Below, piece after piece: positions 35,315-43,610 of a DNA stretch of 64,000 bases. The translations under genes and the position numbers were made by a program. The stretch comes from Flavobacterium sp. DG2-3 (GTDB lineage Bacteria; Bacteroidota; Bacteroidia; Flavobacteriales; Flavobacteriaceae). The stretch's first letter is position 1; the number at the start of each line of letters is the position of its first letter. The notes beneath the pieces were generated by a model, which was given only the letters and a program-made list of their open reading frames with translations, was not told where the DNA came from and did no database searches. The DNA lies in NCBI RefSeq assembly GCF_030730925.1, contig NZ_JAVAMB010000008.1, positions 62,001 to 126,000 of the forward strand. Reading direction: 5' to 3'.

Positions 35315-36220
35315 TTAGATTCTAAAAATACCCCCAACAGCAATAATACGTTGGAAATAAGTAAAGTGTTGAGAAGCTTTATCCTCAGGACTTGTTGTAG
35401 TTTTAATATCCTGCATGTTAATGTAACCACCTTTTAACTCTCCTTGAAGATAGAAGTGTTTAAAAAAGGTAATGTTTAAACCTGCTTTTGCAGAAACACC
35501 GTAACCAGAAACGTGAAAATCATCATGACGTTCTTTACCTAAAAGCGTAGTGTTTGTTTTTGGATACAAAATACCAGCTCCTAATCCTTCAGTTAAATTA
35601 ATTTGAACTTTATCAATATTTGGCAGTCCAAACCATTTTGAAATGTCATCAAATCTTGCCACTTCGGTATGAACGTAGTTTAAACCGTCAGTGTGCTCAT
35701 ACATTAAAAAAGCAGGACCATCTAAATTAATGTCACCTTTACCGTAACCGCCTTCCCTAGCACCACCTTGAGACATGTCTACAGGTCTGTTATTGTATTC
35801 CCCATTGTAGATTGACCCAGGATCATTTTCAGGCAAATTGATATTTCCGTTTACGTTTGCAATTTGATTCTGTGACATTACGTACTTCATGTGGTCTACA
35901 CCAATTGAAACACTGTAATGATCACTGAAAAAGTAACCAAATCTCAAATTTGTTTGAGGAATAGTCATGTTAGCAGGATTTATATAGTCCACGTGCCAAC
36001 CTTTTGGTTTGTCATGAGCTTGCATATTCTCAACTGTAAAGTTGTAATCTTTACCTCTAAAGTTTACATCAGATTTTGAGTAGCTTTCTCTATTTCCTCC
36101 CCACATTACAAAGAATTTTCCTTTATTGTGAGCAGCGTATTTTTGTACTGGTATTTCTTCCTGAGCAAATGTGTTTAGAGAAACACAAGCCAGTAAGAAA
36201 AATAAAATTTTTGTTTTCAA
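35315..36220 (-). CDS. Hypothetical outer-membrane protein
   Basis: 301 residues with signal peptide MKTKILFFLLACVSLNTFAQ. The mature part has many amphipathic strands ending in aromatics (FFVMWGGNRESYSKSDVNF, LRFGYFFSDHYSVSIGVDH, FYLQGELKGGYINM) and closes with IAVGGIFRI, suggesting a beta-barrel. No named family. It starts 20 bases after kdsA ends and is probably in the same transcript. Confidence 0.75.
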   Translation of the reverse strand: MKTKILFFLLACVSLNTFAQEEIPVQKYAAHNKGKFFVMWGGNRESYSKSDVNFRGKDYNFTVENMQAHDKPKGWHVDYINPANMTIPQTNLRFGYFFSDHYSVSIGVDHMKYVMSQNQIANVNGNINLPENDPGSIYNGEYNNRPVDMSQGGAREGGYGKGDINLDGPAFLMYEHTDGLNYVHTEVARFDDISKWFGLPNIDKVQINLTEGLGAGILYPKTNTTLLGKERHDDFHVSGYGVSAKAGLNITFFKHFYLQGELKGGYINMQDIKTTTSPEDKASQHFTYFQRIIAVGGIFRI

Positions 36221-36240
36221 AGAACTTAGTATTATAATTT

Positions 36241-37062
36241 TTAGAATGCGTTAACTGTTTTTCTGATAGCAACTAACTTGTTCATTAAACCTTCAAAATA
36301 GTCTAAATGAAGCATATTAGCACCATCACTTTTTGCGTTAGCAGGATCAAAATGAGTTTCAATAAAAATCCCATCAACACCAACTGCAATTCCCGCCTTA
36401 GCAACGGTTTCGATCATGTCAGGTCTTCCTCCTGTAACTCCAGCAGTTTGATTCGGCTGTTGTAAAGAGTGCGTTACATCTAGAACCGTAGAAGCATATT
36501 GTTGCATAGTAGGAATTCCTCTAAAATCAACAATCATATCTTGGTAGCCAAACATAGTACCGCGATCTGTAACCATTACATTTTCGTTATTGCAATCTAA
36601 TACCTTCTGAACAGCATGTTTCATACTCTCCGGACTCATAAATTGCCCTTTTTTCAAGTTTACTACTTTTCCTGTGTTGGCAGCTGCTACAACAAGATCA
36701 GTTTGGCGAACTAAAAATGCAGGAATTTGTAAAACGTCAACGTACTGTGCTGCCATGTCAGCATCTTCGTTTGTATGGATATCTGTAACTGTCGGAACAT
36801 GAAAAGTTTCTGAAACTTTTCTTAAGATTTTTAAAGCTTTTTCGTCACCAATTCCAGAGAAACTATCAATTCTAGATCGGTTTGCTTTTTTAAAAGACCC
36901 TTTAAAAACATAAGGAATTTGAAGTTTGTCGGTAATACCAACTAATTTTTCAGCAATTCTCAATGCCATTTCTTCTCCTTCAATAGCGCAAGGCCCAGCA
37001 AGTAAAAAGAAATTTCCGCTTTCAGTATGCTTAATTTGTGGAATATTGTGTATGTTCATCAT
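36241..37062 (-). CDS. kdsA: 3-deoxy-8-phosphooctulonate (KDO-8-P) synthase
   Basis: 273 residues, normal length. Core motifs: FFLLAGPCAIEGEEMALRIA at the N-terminus, PYVFKGSFKKANRSRIDSF, the SFSGIGDEKAL stretch, VTDIHTNEDADMAAQYVDVL, and TDRGTMFGYQDMIVDFRGIP. It joins phosphoenolpyruvate and arabinose-5-phosphate to make KDO-8-phosphate, the precursor of the KDO sugar in lipopolysaccharide, in the cytoplasm. The outer-membrane protein gene follows closely. Upstream lies the second structured element. Confidence 0.96.
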   Translation of the reverse strand: MMNIHNIPQIKHTESGNFFLLAGPCAIEGEEMALRIAEKLVGITDKLQIPYVFKGSFKKANRSRIDSFSGIGDEKALKILRKVSETFHVPTVTDIHTNEDADMAAQYVDVLQIPAFLVRQTDLVVAAANTGKVVNLKKGQFMSPESMKHAVQKVLDCNNENVMVTDRGTMFGYQDMIVDFRGIPTMQQYASTVLDVTHSLQQPNQTAGVTGGRPDMIETVAKAGIAVGVDGIFIETHFDPANAKSDGANMLHLDYFEGLMNKLVAIRKTVNAF

Positions 37063-37132
37063 ATGAATTTTTGGTAGTGCAAAGGTAGGTATGATTTATG
37101 AGTTTCAGATGAAGATTTAAGATTATTTTATG

Positions 37133-37276
37133 AAGCTATTCCTGCTATACGCTTCAATCTTTTTATCGTAATCCTTTTTTTCTTGGTCGTTGCAGGAGCT
37201 TACGTTGGTCGCTCTGCAACGACCAGAAAAAATAGGCTTTCTCAAAAAAGGATTTCCGCTCCTATCAGGGCTAGGA
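37133..37276 (-). ncRNA. Structured RNA-like element, copy 2 (Flavo-1-like) with an inserted hairpin
   Basis: Read on the minus strand it starts CCTAGCCCTGATAGGAGCGG, continues with ATCCTTTTTT, and ends AAAGATTGAAGCGTATAGC then AGGAATAGCT, closely matching the outer and middle stems of the element at 9057-9140. The tip is replaced by a much larger hairpin whose arms TGGTCGTTGCAG (37184-37195 on the plus strand) and CTGCAACGACCA (37214-37225) pair perfectly. The element lies between kdsA and the gene at 37327. Confidence 0.55.
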
Positions 37277-37326
37277 GTTTAGTGGAATTAAGAAAAATTA
37301 AGTTAATTGTTTTCTTTTAATCAAAA

Positions 37327-37662
37327 TTAGCGTTCCAATTTCTTGTCTCTAAATCTCTTAATAAAAAATTGTACGACAATAGTCAGCAAAAGTAATAGTG
37401 CAGCCAAGAGATTTGCCGCTACAATAGGAAGCATAATCAAACCGCATCTGGTTTGAAATTCAGGATTAGCATTTATATTTTCTGATGCGATATAAACCGA
37501 AAGAAAAGATAACGGAATTTGAAGCAAAACAGTTGTGATGCTAATAGGAACGAATTTTAGGTTTGTCGTTTTATTAATCGCTTTAGTGCCCCAGATTATC
37601 TGAATCAATAAAGGAATTAGAAGTAATACAAAAGGAGATATTCCGTACATCGTAAATTTCAT
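37327..37662 (-). CDS. Hypothetical small membrane protein
   Basis: 111 residues with three predicted membrane segments (about 7-22, 42-62, 75-98) and a basic tail (KRFRDKKLER). No family recognised. It is the last gene of a tight minus-strand run (5 bases after the lipoprotein gene) that starts with the AGMO-like gene; whether it shares function with the ether-lipid genes is unknown. Confidence 0.65.
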   Translation of the reverse strand: MKFTMYGISPFVLLLIPLLIQIIWGTKAINKTTNLKFVPISITTVLLQIPLSFLSVYIASENINANPEFQTRCGLIMLPIVAANLLAALLLLLTIVVQFFIKRFRDKKLER

Positions 37663-37667
37663 CGATT

Positions 37668-38117
37668 TTATTGTTTTAATCTCAATCCCATCGGAACCAT
37701 TAAAATTCCTTTTTCATAAATATTCAAATACAGCTTCACAGGCTTTTTCTGTCCATCCCATTTTAATTCGTATACGTTCAAAAATCCGGCGCCCATATTG
37801 CTTCTTTTAGTTGGAAAAGGACAGCAGGTTTCTAATCTTTCGTAGGTTATTTTTTCACCATTTGGACCAGCCAATGCGTTTAAGAAACGTGTTTCATTTA
37901 AAGCCTCATTGTTCGTATTTTGAAAAAATATATTAATAGGATAATCTGGATCGTAACCGTACTTTTTATCTTTAGCAAATTGTGTTATAGCAAAAGTATT
38001 ATCCTTCTTCAAAATCAAATCTGGTGCATTGTCATCCACATTTTTTAAAGTCGATTTTGTGCTTACGCAAGAAGAAACACTGATTAATAAAACAAATAAA
38101 AGAGCTATTTTTTTCAT
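37668..38117 (-). CDS. Hypothetical lipoprotein
   Basis: 149 residues with a lipoprotein signal and Cys17 (LISVSSCVST). Downstream motifs: DPDYPINIFFQNTNNEALNE, RFLNALAGPNGEKITYER, ERLETCCPFPTKRSNMGAGF. The final part VYELKWDGQKKPVKLYLNIY suggests a small beta-rich domain. No function recognised. It lies 20 bases after the YhhN gene and 5 before the next, in the same operon. Confidence 0.7.
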   Translation of the reverse strand: MKKIALLFVLLISVSSCVSTKSTLKNVDDNAPDLILKKDNTFAITQFAKDKKYGYDPDYPINIFFQNTNNEALNETRFLNALAGPNGEKITYERLETCCPFPTKRSNMGAGFLNVYELKWDGQKKPVKLYLNIYEKGILMVPMGLRLKQ

Positions 38118-38137
38118 GGTTGTGGTTATTGCAAAAG

Positions 38138-38824
38138 TTAAACGGTTTGCTGTATTTTTTTCGGATTTAGTCTTAAAACACCAACTACAATCAGATATTG
38201 TGCCAGAAGATACGTTAGCATAATAAAAAAGGAACTTTTAGGAATTGGAGCATAAAATTTATTTACGGCCAAAATGCTGTCAGAAGCGATAAAGAAAATG
38301 GCGCCTAAAAACACAAGCTGATTGCCTGGTTTTTCCCAAACTAAAAATCCGTTAAAAGCAAATAAAAGCATAATTGAAATTACCGAAGCATAAATAGAAA
38401 CAGGAATTTCAAGATCTCCCAAATAAGGCATTAAAACGGCTACCATTCCAATTAAATAGACAGCAATTAAGATGCTCCCCAATATAAAAACAGGTTTGTT
38501 TTGCTTTTTTCTGATTCTTTTCTGCCTATTAAAAAGAATGCAATAGATGACATGTGCCGTTAGAAAAAATACGAGTCCTAGAATAAAATAAATTTCGCCA
38601 AGATCTGTAAAAAGCAGAATAACATCTCCAAGCCATGAAAGTGCGAGCGCCGCCAATAAAATATTCTGACTTGGAAATTTTCTATAAAAATAAGCTCCAA
38701 ATCCGATAATAGGTATCAGAATCGGTTTAAGAAAGAGATCAAAACGCTCGTAACCGCAAAGCAGAAGTATCAGGTAAACTATACTAAATGCGACATAGAT
38801 TTTAAAAAAAGAGGAGTTTCTCAT
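38138..38824 (-). CDS. YhhN-family lysoplasmalogenase
   Basis: 228 residues with eight predicted membrane segments. The YhhN pattern is clear: FGAYFYRKFPSQNILLAALA, SWLGDVILLFTD, and FLGAIFFIASDSILAVNKFY with two conserved acidic residues per half. Characterised members (TMEM86 and bacterial homologues) hydrolyse the vinyl-ether bond of lysoplasmalogens. It starts 8 bases after the AGMO-like gene, so the two are translationally close and likely co-expressed, which supports an ether-lipid function (inference). Confidence 0.85.
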   Translation of the reverse strand: MRNSSFFKIYVAFSIVYLILLLCGYERFDLFLKPILIPIIGFGAYFYRKFPSQNILLAALALSWLGDVILLFTDLGEIYFILGLVFFLTAHVIYCILFNRQKRIRKKQNKPVFILGSILIAVYLIGMVAVLMPYLGDLEIPVSIYASVISIMLLFAFNGFLVWEKPGNQLVFLGAIFFIASDSILAVNKFYAPIPKSSFFIMLTYLLAQYLIVVGVLRLNPKKIQQTV

Positions 38825-38832
38825 AATAGGGG

Positions 38833-40104
38833 TTATGAATTGATATATTGGTTTTGGTTGGTTTTAAATTCAAAATTGACAAAATAAAGTGTCATTAAAA
38901 AAGAGATGATCAGGTAGGTAAAAATAATATAATTACCAATTGGAATTACACGATTTAAACCAAACCAATCACCATAATAGCCTACAATGCAAATTACGAT
39001 CGCTAATCGTATGCCTTCCCATAAAGGCGCAAACCTACTTTTGTCCATTAACTCTGTATAGCTATATATGGTTGCGAAAATAAAAAAGCCGTAGACAAAA
39101 ATATTCGGAAGACCAATTTTTGCAATATTCTCAAACAGATAACTTACAAATAACAATGTTATTAAGACTTGGACAACAGACCAGTATATTAATCTTTGAG
39201 AATTTTGCGTGCCGTATTTTTCAAAATTAAAAACATCTTCAATTTTGTTGACAGGATACTTTTCCTCAAAATTTTCAGGACGCCAGCCTGTTGGTTTGAA
39301 CCAAATGGTGAGTTTATCTTTCCATTTTGGTGCGCGCCACGCATCTTTTATCAATAAACTCAAATGCTGGAAATTTATTTTAATAGGGTTCCAAGTATTT
39401 GCAGGCCTTGTAATTCCGAAAACAGGAGGTACATGATCCAATTCTTCTTGGAAAGTGCCAAAAAGCTTGTCCCAAAAAATAAAAATCTGAGAATGATTCT
39501 TGTCTAAATATTCTGGATTTATAGCGTGATGCACTCGATGATGCGAAGGAGTTACCAGTATATGTTCAACAAATCCCATTTTTTTGATATGTTTCGTATG
39601 GTACCAAAACTGCAAAAATAAGTGAATAGGAAGTGTAATGGCAATTACCGAAGCAGGAACACCTAATAAAGCTGCTGGAATCAATAAAAACGTAAAAAGA
39701 TTAACCAGACTTGCAATAGGTTGGCGCAATGCACAGGCCAAGTTAAATTCTTCGCTGCTGTGGTGTATGGCATGTTTGTTCCAAAGAAAATTAATCTGAT
39801 GTGCCAGACGATGGCTCCAGTAGCCGTAAAAATCAATTACAAAAAAAGCGATGAAATAGGAGAGTACACTTGGTTCTAAATGCTGCAAAGCGATTTTGGA
39901 AACTAGCCATTCGTAAGAAAGAAAAGTTACGCTAAGTCCCAAAACATCTTTAACCGAATTGGTAATGCCAGAACTTATGCTGGATACGCTGTCTATTAAT
40001 GGAGCGGTGTCGTTCTTTTTATAAATGCCATAAATTTTTTCAATAATAATCAAGGCTAAAAAAACCGGCATTGCAATAATTAATATTTTTCCGTATTCTT
40101 CCAT
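38833..40104 (-). CDS. Alkylglycerol monooxygenase-like protein (fatty-acid hydroxylase superfamily)
   Basis: 423 residues with several membrane segments. The di-iron histidine motifs are complete: H98-x3-H102 (SHRLAH), H111-x2-HH115 (HAIHHSSEEFNLACALRQP) and the HHRVHH motif at 188-193 (context TPSHHRVHHAINPEYLDKN). The H-x-x-HHSSE-x-x-NL-x-x-ALRQ and NTPSHHRVHH patterns match animal AGMO, which cleaves alkylglycerol ether bonds. A C-terminal extension (about 290-415) contains further membrane segments. The operon partner is a lysoplasmalogenase. The reaction is inferred from homology; the mammalian enzyme uses tetrahydrobiopterin, and whether that cofactor is used here is unknown. Confidence 0.82.
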   Translation of the reverse strand: MEEYGKILIIAMPVFLALIIIEKIYGIYKKNDTAPLIDSVSSISSGITNSVKDVLGLSVTFLSYEWLVSKIALQHLEPSVLSYFIAFFVIDFYGYWSHRLAHQINFLWNKHAIHHSSEEFNLACALRQPIASLVNLFTFLLIPAALLGVPASVIAITLPIHLFLQFWYHTKHIKKMGFVEHILVTPSHHRVHHAINPEYLDKNHSQIFIFWDKLFGTFQEELDHVPPVFGITRPANTWNPIKINFQHLSLLIKDAWRAPKWKDKLTIWFKPTGWRPENFEEKYPVNKIEDVFNFEKYGTQNSQRLIYWSVVQVLITLLFVSYLFENIAKIGLPNIFVYGFFIFATIYSYTELMDKSRFAPLWEGIRLAIVICIVGYYGDWFGLNRVIPIGNYIIFTYLIISFLMTLYFVNFEFKTNQNQYINS

Positions 40105-40106
40105 AA

Positions 40107-40155
40107 AAAAAGCATTCTATTTTTTCCAAATATAGAATAAAATAGAATGCTTTTT
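40107..40155 (-). terminator. Terminator of clpS
   Basis: AAAAAGCATTCTATTTT (40107-40123) pairs with AAAATAGAATGCTTTTT (40139-40155), a 17-bp perfect stem that, read on the minus strand, ends in a T tract after clpS. It separates clpS from the AGMO-like gene. Confidence 0.85.
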
Positions 40156-40168
40156 AAATTATTTGCAA

Positions 40169-40444
40169 TTAAACGATTTCGGCGCTAAGACCCGCTTCTA
40201 AAAGTTGTGTGCATTGAGGTTTAAGTTTTTCAATCGGGCCTGTTTTTACAGTGCATTTCCCGTTGTAATGTACAATCAAAGAACATTGCTCGGCTTGCTC
40301 AGCGGTGTGGCTGCAAACACGCATAAGAGTATCAATTACGTGATCAAAAGTATTTACATCATCATTGTATACAATGATCTCGTTATTAAAAGCAATGGCT
40401 TCTTTTTCGCGAACTCTTTCTCTTACTTTTTCTTTAGTACTCAT
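40169..40444 (-). CDS. clpS: ATP-dependent Clp protease adaptor ClpS
   Basis: 91 residues. The ClpS core is present: IIVYNDDVNTFDHVIDTLMR (with the Asp residues that hold the N-end of substrates), CSHTAEQAEQCSLIVHYNG, and GPIEKLKPQCTQLLEAGLSAEI. ClpS brings N-degron substrates to ClpAP and inhibits other substrates. It lies 36 bases downstream of prmA and is probably co-transcribed with it. Monomeric cytoplasmic protein. Confidence 0.95.
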   Translation of the reverse strand: MSTKEKVRERVREKEAIAFNNEIIVYNDDVNTFDHVIDTLMRVCSHTAEQAEQCSLIVHYNGKCTVKTGPIEKLKPQCTQLLEAGLSAEIV

Positions 40445-40480
40445 ATTATATGGTTTTTGTACTGAATTGATTATCAGTAT

Positions 40481-41314
40481 CTAATTTACGTATTTTAAAG
40501 ATACCCAGTTGTTTCTCTGAAGCTTTTTAACATAAGTTAAACCTTTCTCAACGCATGAAGCATCGATAAACGGAATGTCTTCTTCATAGAAACCGCTAAA
40601 AAGAATTATCCCTTTCGGATTTAAAGCATCAGCATACGCCTGCATATCATTCAATAAAATATTTCTGTTGATGTTAGCAATAATCAAATCGTATTTTTTC
40701 CCTGCCAACAAAGCCGCATCGCCCTCATAAACGCTGATATGTTTGCAATTATTGCGTTCCGCATTTTCAATTGAGTTCAAATAACACCAGTTGTCAATAT
40801 CAATAGCGTCGATTGGTTCTGCGCCTTTCATCTCAGCCAAAATAGCTAAAATTGCCGTTCCGCAGCCCATATCAAGGGTTTTTAAGCCTTTTACGTCCAT
40901 TTCTAATAAATGCTGAATCATCATGTGAGTGGTTTCATGATGGCCAGTACCGAAACTCATTTTTGGTTCAATTACAATATCAAACTCAGCATCCGTTTTT
41001 GGGTGAAAAGGAGCTCGAACATGGCATTTTCCGTCAACATCAATTGGTTCAAAGTTTTTTTCCCATTCTTCGTTCCAGTTGATCTGATCGATTTCTTCAA
41101 TTGTATATTCAATTTTAAACTCCTCAGACTGTAAAATATAAATATCATCTAGAATATTCTCATCCCATAAATCTTTCTTCACAAAAGCTGAAATTCCGTT
41201 TTCTGTTTCTGTAAAACTTTCAAACGCTTTTTCGCCCAATTCCGCCACTAAAATTTCTGACCCAAGTTCTTTTGGCTCAATCGTAAAATGATATCCTAAA
41301 TATATATTCGACAT
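40481..41314 (-). CDS. prmA: Ribosomal protein L11 methyltransferase
   Basis: 277 residues. The N-terminal binding domain (about 1-95) and the methyltransferase domain (about 110-277) with SFGTGHHETTHMMIQHLLEM, LDMGCGTAILAILAEMKGA, DIDNWCYLNSIENAERN and IIANINRNIL are all present. It methylates lysines and the N-terminus of L11 in the cytoplasm. Lies upstream of clpS (36 bases). The gap to tpiA contains a terminator and a heptamer array. Confidence 0.93.
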   Translation of the reverse strand: MSNIYLGYHFTIEPKELGSEILVAELGEKAFESFTETENGISAFVKKDLWDENILDDIYILQSEEFKIEYTIEEIDQINWNEEWEKNFEPIDVDGKCHVRAPFHPKTDAEFDIVIEPKMSFGTGHHETTHMMIQHLLEMDVKGLKTLDMGCGTAILAILAEMKGAEPIDAIDIDNWCYLNSIENAERNNCKHISVYEGDAALLAGKKYDLIIANINRNILLNDMQAYADALNPKGIILFSGFYEEDIPFIDASCVEKGLTYVKKLQRNNWVSLKYVN

Positions 41315-41455
41315 AAATAATTTTTTTGCAAAGATAAGAATAGAAAGTAAAAGTCTTTAGTTTTTTAAACCATATAAGTGATATAAGTAAATATAAATTC
41401 TCTTTGCTGTAAGAGCTATTTTGTTTATAGAACATATAAAAAAAGGCATAAAAAA

Positions 41456-41478
41456 AGCGTTCGAAGAACGCTTTTTTT
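41456..41478 (-). terminator. Terminator of tpiA
   Basis: A 7-bp stem AGCGTTC/GAACGCT with GAA loop, flanked by A and T tracts, located about 90 bases after the tpiA stop on the minus strand, downstream of the AAAATCT array. Confidence 0.8.
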
Positions 41479-41483
41479 ATGGT

Positions 41484-41560
41484 AAAATCTAAAATCTAAA
41501 ATCTAAAATCTAAAATCTAAAATCTAAAATCTAAAATCTAAAATCTAAAATCTAAAATCT
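41484..41560. repeat. Perfect heptamer array AAAATCT x11
   Basis: Eleven uninterrupted copies of AAAATCT (77 bases) between the tpiA stop codon and its terminator. On the tpiA strand the word reads AGATTTT. Shorter runs of the same word occur at 2724-2746 and near 55212-55230. A perfect array of this length may vary in copy number by slippage. Confidence 0.97.
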
Positions 41561-41565
41561 AAAAA

Positions 41566-42318
41566 TTAGATAGCCGTAACGATAGCTAAGAAATCGTCAG
41601 CTTTTAAAGCAGCGCCTCCAATTAAACCACCGTCTACGTCTGGTTTACCGAAAATTTCTTTAGCGTTTTCTGGTTTAACAGAACCACCGTATAAAATAGA
41701 AACTTCATCTGCGATATCAGCTCCAAAAGCTTTGCGGATAGTTTCTCTGATGAATTCGTGCATTTCTTGTGCTTGTTCTGGTGAAGCAGTTTCTCCAGTT
41801 CCGATAGCCCAAACTGGCTCGTATGCTAAAACAATTTTAGACCAAGATTCTTTTGCGATATGGAAAACTCCATCGCGCAATTGGTTTTCAACAATGTTGA
41901 AGTGATTATCAGACTGACGGTCTTTTAATTCTTCTCCAAAACAGAAAATAACTGTCATATCGTGTTTTAATGCAGTATCAACTTTATTTGCAATTAAAGC
42001 ATCTGATTCGTGGAAAATAGCTCTACGCTCTGAGTGACCTAAAATTACTGTGTTTACACCAATGCTTGTTAACATGTCTGCAGAAATTTCTCCTGTAAAT
42101 GCACCGCCTTCAGCTTGGTGAACGTTTTGAGCAGAAACTCCGATAGTTGTATTTTTTAATTTTGCAGCAGCAGCTTGTAAGTTTACAAAAGTTGGCGCTA
42201 CAATTACTTGTGCATTTGTTTTTGCTGGAATTTTAGCAATTAATTCATTTAATAATTCTTCAGTTTGCGCTGCGTTTTTATGCATTTTCCAGTTTCCTGC
42301 AACAATCGATTTTCTCAT
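41566..42318 (-). CDS. tpiA: Triose-phosphate isomerase
   Basis: 250 residues. Catalytic residues are visible in the canonical motifs: GNWKMHK (Lys), VILGHSERR (His), and LAYEPVWAIGTG (Glu), plus ILYGGSVKPEN for the phosphate loop. It interconverts dihydroxyacetone phosphate and glyceraldehyde-3-phosphate in glycolysis. The gene starts 145 bases after the TlpA-like lipoprotein gene, whose coding strand it shares. Confidence 0.98.
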   Translation of the reverse strand: MRKSIVAGNWKMHKNAAQTEELLNELIAKIPAKTNAQVIVAPTFVNLQAAAAKLKNTTIGVSAQNVHQAEGGAFTGEISADMLTSIGVNTVILGHSERRAIFHESDALIANKVDTALKHDMTVIFCFGEELKDRQSDNHFNIVENQLRDGVFHIAKESWSKIVLAYEPVWAIGTGETASPEQAQEMHEFIRETIRKAFGADIADEVSILYGGSVKPENAKEIFGKPDVDGGLIGGAALKADDFLAIVTAI

Positions 42319-42366
42319 TTTGGTAGTTTTATATTATTTTTTTGTTTTTTGTTTAAATTTTTAATT

Positions 42367-42470
42367 TCAACGAAATCTATTCAAAATTAAAATTGATTTT
42401 TGTCATTATCATTGAAGTTGTCATTGAAATTGATTTTTGACATTGACATTTTGATATTGAAAATTATTTT
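42367..42470. repeat. Degenerate CATTGA/TCATTG tandem words
   Basis: The gap between the tpiA start and the TlpA-like gene carries imperfect repeats of CATTGAA, TGTCATT and TTGACATT (for example TGTCATTGAAATTGATTTTT followed by GACATTGACATTTTGA). It belongs to the class of short-period intergenic arrays; no promoter box is obvious. Confidence 0.5.
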
Positions 42471-42961
42471 AATCCTTTTAAAGTTGCGTCGATTTTATCA
42501 AAATCAGTTTCAATCGCACGATATAAAACGATTTTTCCAGTTTTATCTACAACAATATATCTCGGAATCCAGTCTAAGTCTATCGCTTTTCCGAAAAGAC
42601 CTTTCATTCCATCATTCATCATATAATGATCGCCTGTTTTCAATTCGTGTTTTTCGATTCCAGCTTTCCACTTTTCTGCCGTTTTATCAGCAGAAATAAA
42701 TAAGTAAGAAACATCAGGATTGTTGGCTTGTAATTCTTTTAATTTTGGCATTGCTTTTACACAGTCACCACACCAAGAAGCCCAAACTTCGATAACCAAA
42801 GTTTTTCCTTTATATTTTTTTAAAATGTTTTTGAATGCAACTTGACTTCCATCAGAGGCTAATAATTTCTCAGATAAAGCTTCTTTAGAAAAAGCTGTTT
42901 TCTGAGCTTGCGAGCAAGAAAAAGTAATAAATGCAATTACTGCAAGGACTAATTGTTTCAT
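42464..42961 (-). CDS. TlpA-like thiol-disulfide oxidoreductase lipoprotein
   Basis: 165 residues. Lipoprotein signal with Cys16 (FITFSCSQAQ). One thioredoxin-like domain (about 40-165) with WASWCGDCVKAMPKL as redox site; CGDC is a common variant of the TlpA/ResA motif. WIPRYIVVDKTGKIVLYRAI includes the cis-Pro region. It should act outside the inner membrane, reducing disulfides. The start is 145 bases upstream of tpiA. Confidence 0.85.
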   Translation of the reverse strand: MKQLVLAVIAFITFSCSQAQKTAFSKEALSEKLLASDGSQVAFKNILKKYKGKTLVIEVWASWCGDCVKAMPKLKELQANNPDVSYLFISADKTAEKWKAGIEKHELKTGDHYMMNDGMKGLFGKAIDLDWIPRYIVVDKTGKIVLYRAIETDFDKIDATLKGLK

Positions 42962-43230
42962 ATTTTAATTAAATTATATTTTTAGTAAGGTACTGAATTC
43001 ACAAAGTTAAACAAACAAATGGAATGCCAATTGTAGATTAACAAAATTTGAACAGTCGATTATTTTGTAACAAATCGGCAGTTTTTGGTTGAAAAATCGG
43101 TATTGAAATCGTAATAGTTGAGGTGGAAAATGGTGTTTTTTTCTAGCGGAAGTATTTTAGAGATAAAAAAAAGATTAAAATTTTATTTTTAGATTAAAAT
43201 TTTAATCAAAAAAACGTCAGACAGTAATGA
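42962..43230. other. Intergenic region, upstream part of a 649-base gap
   Basis: The stretch contains AT-rich sequence and TTAATCAAAA-type words but no ORF, promoter box or RNA structure that I can support. The terminator at 43231 and a gene remnant at 43287 follow. Confidence 0.5.
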
Positions 43231-43271
43231 AAAAAGTCTTCAATAATTTAAATTTCACTGAAGACTTTTTT
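43231..43271. terminator. Intrinsic terminator-like hairpin
   Basis: AAAAAGTCTTCA (43231-43242) pairs with TGAAGACTTTTT (43259-43270) with a 16-base loop, followed by T. No complete gene ends just upstream on the plus strand; on the minus strand it would terminate the remnant at 43287-43475. Confidence 0.65.
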
Positions 43272-43286
43272 GTGTTTTTTGAATGC

Positions 43287-43475
43287 TTAATTCAGTTCAT
43301 AGTTTCCATTTGCCCATTTTTTACTTGAAACAATCCAAGCGTCGAGAGACTTATACAAAAATCCATGTTTAAGGCCTGTATTCAATTCAATTTGTTTGAA
43401 ATGATTGATCTTTAGTTTTGAAAGTCCAAATTTAAATGGACTTTGCTGTTTGTTTTGTAAATGTAAGATTATATT
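43287..43475 (-). pseudogene. Possible remnant of a protein-coding gene
   Basis: This minus-strand frame is open for 63 codons from a TGA at 43476 to a TAA at 43287 and has no ATG. The translated C-terminal part is protein-like (LNTGLKHGFLYKSLDAWIVS then SKKWANGNYELN). A terminator-like hairpin lies immediately downstream. It is best explained as the 3' end of a gene whose 5' part has been lost, or a short gene with an unusual start. I do not recognise the family. Confidence 0.35.
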
Positions 43476-43610
43476 TCAAATTTAAAAATTAAGGAATTGA
43501 CTTCTTTTTGTTTGTCTGATTCCATGATTTTTAAATTATTTAATTTTTTATTAATTCTAACTTTAGAATTGATGTTAGTCTTTTTTTTAATTGATTTTGC
43601 AGTCATTTTT

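Noticed and set aside
41484-41560. CRISPR array
   Set aside because: Units are 7 bp with no spacers and no cas genes nearby; it is a simple tandem array.
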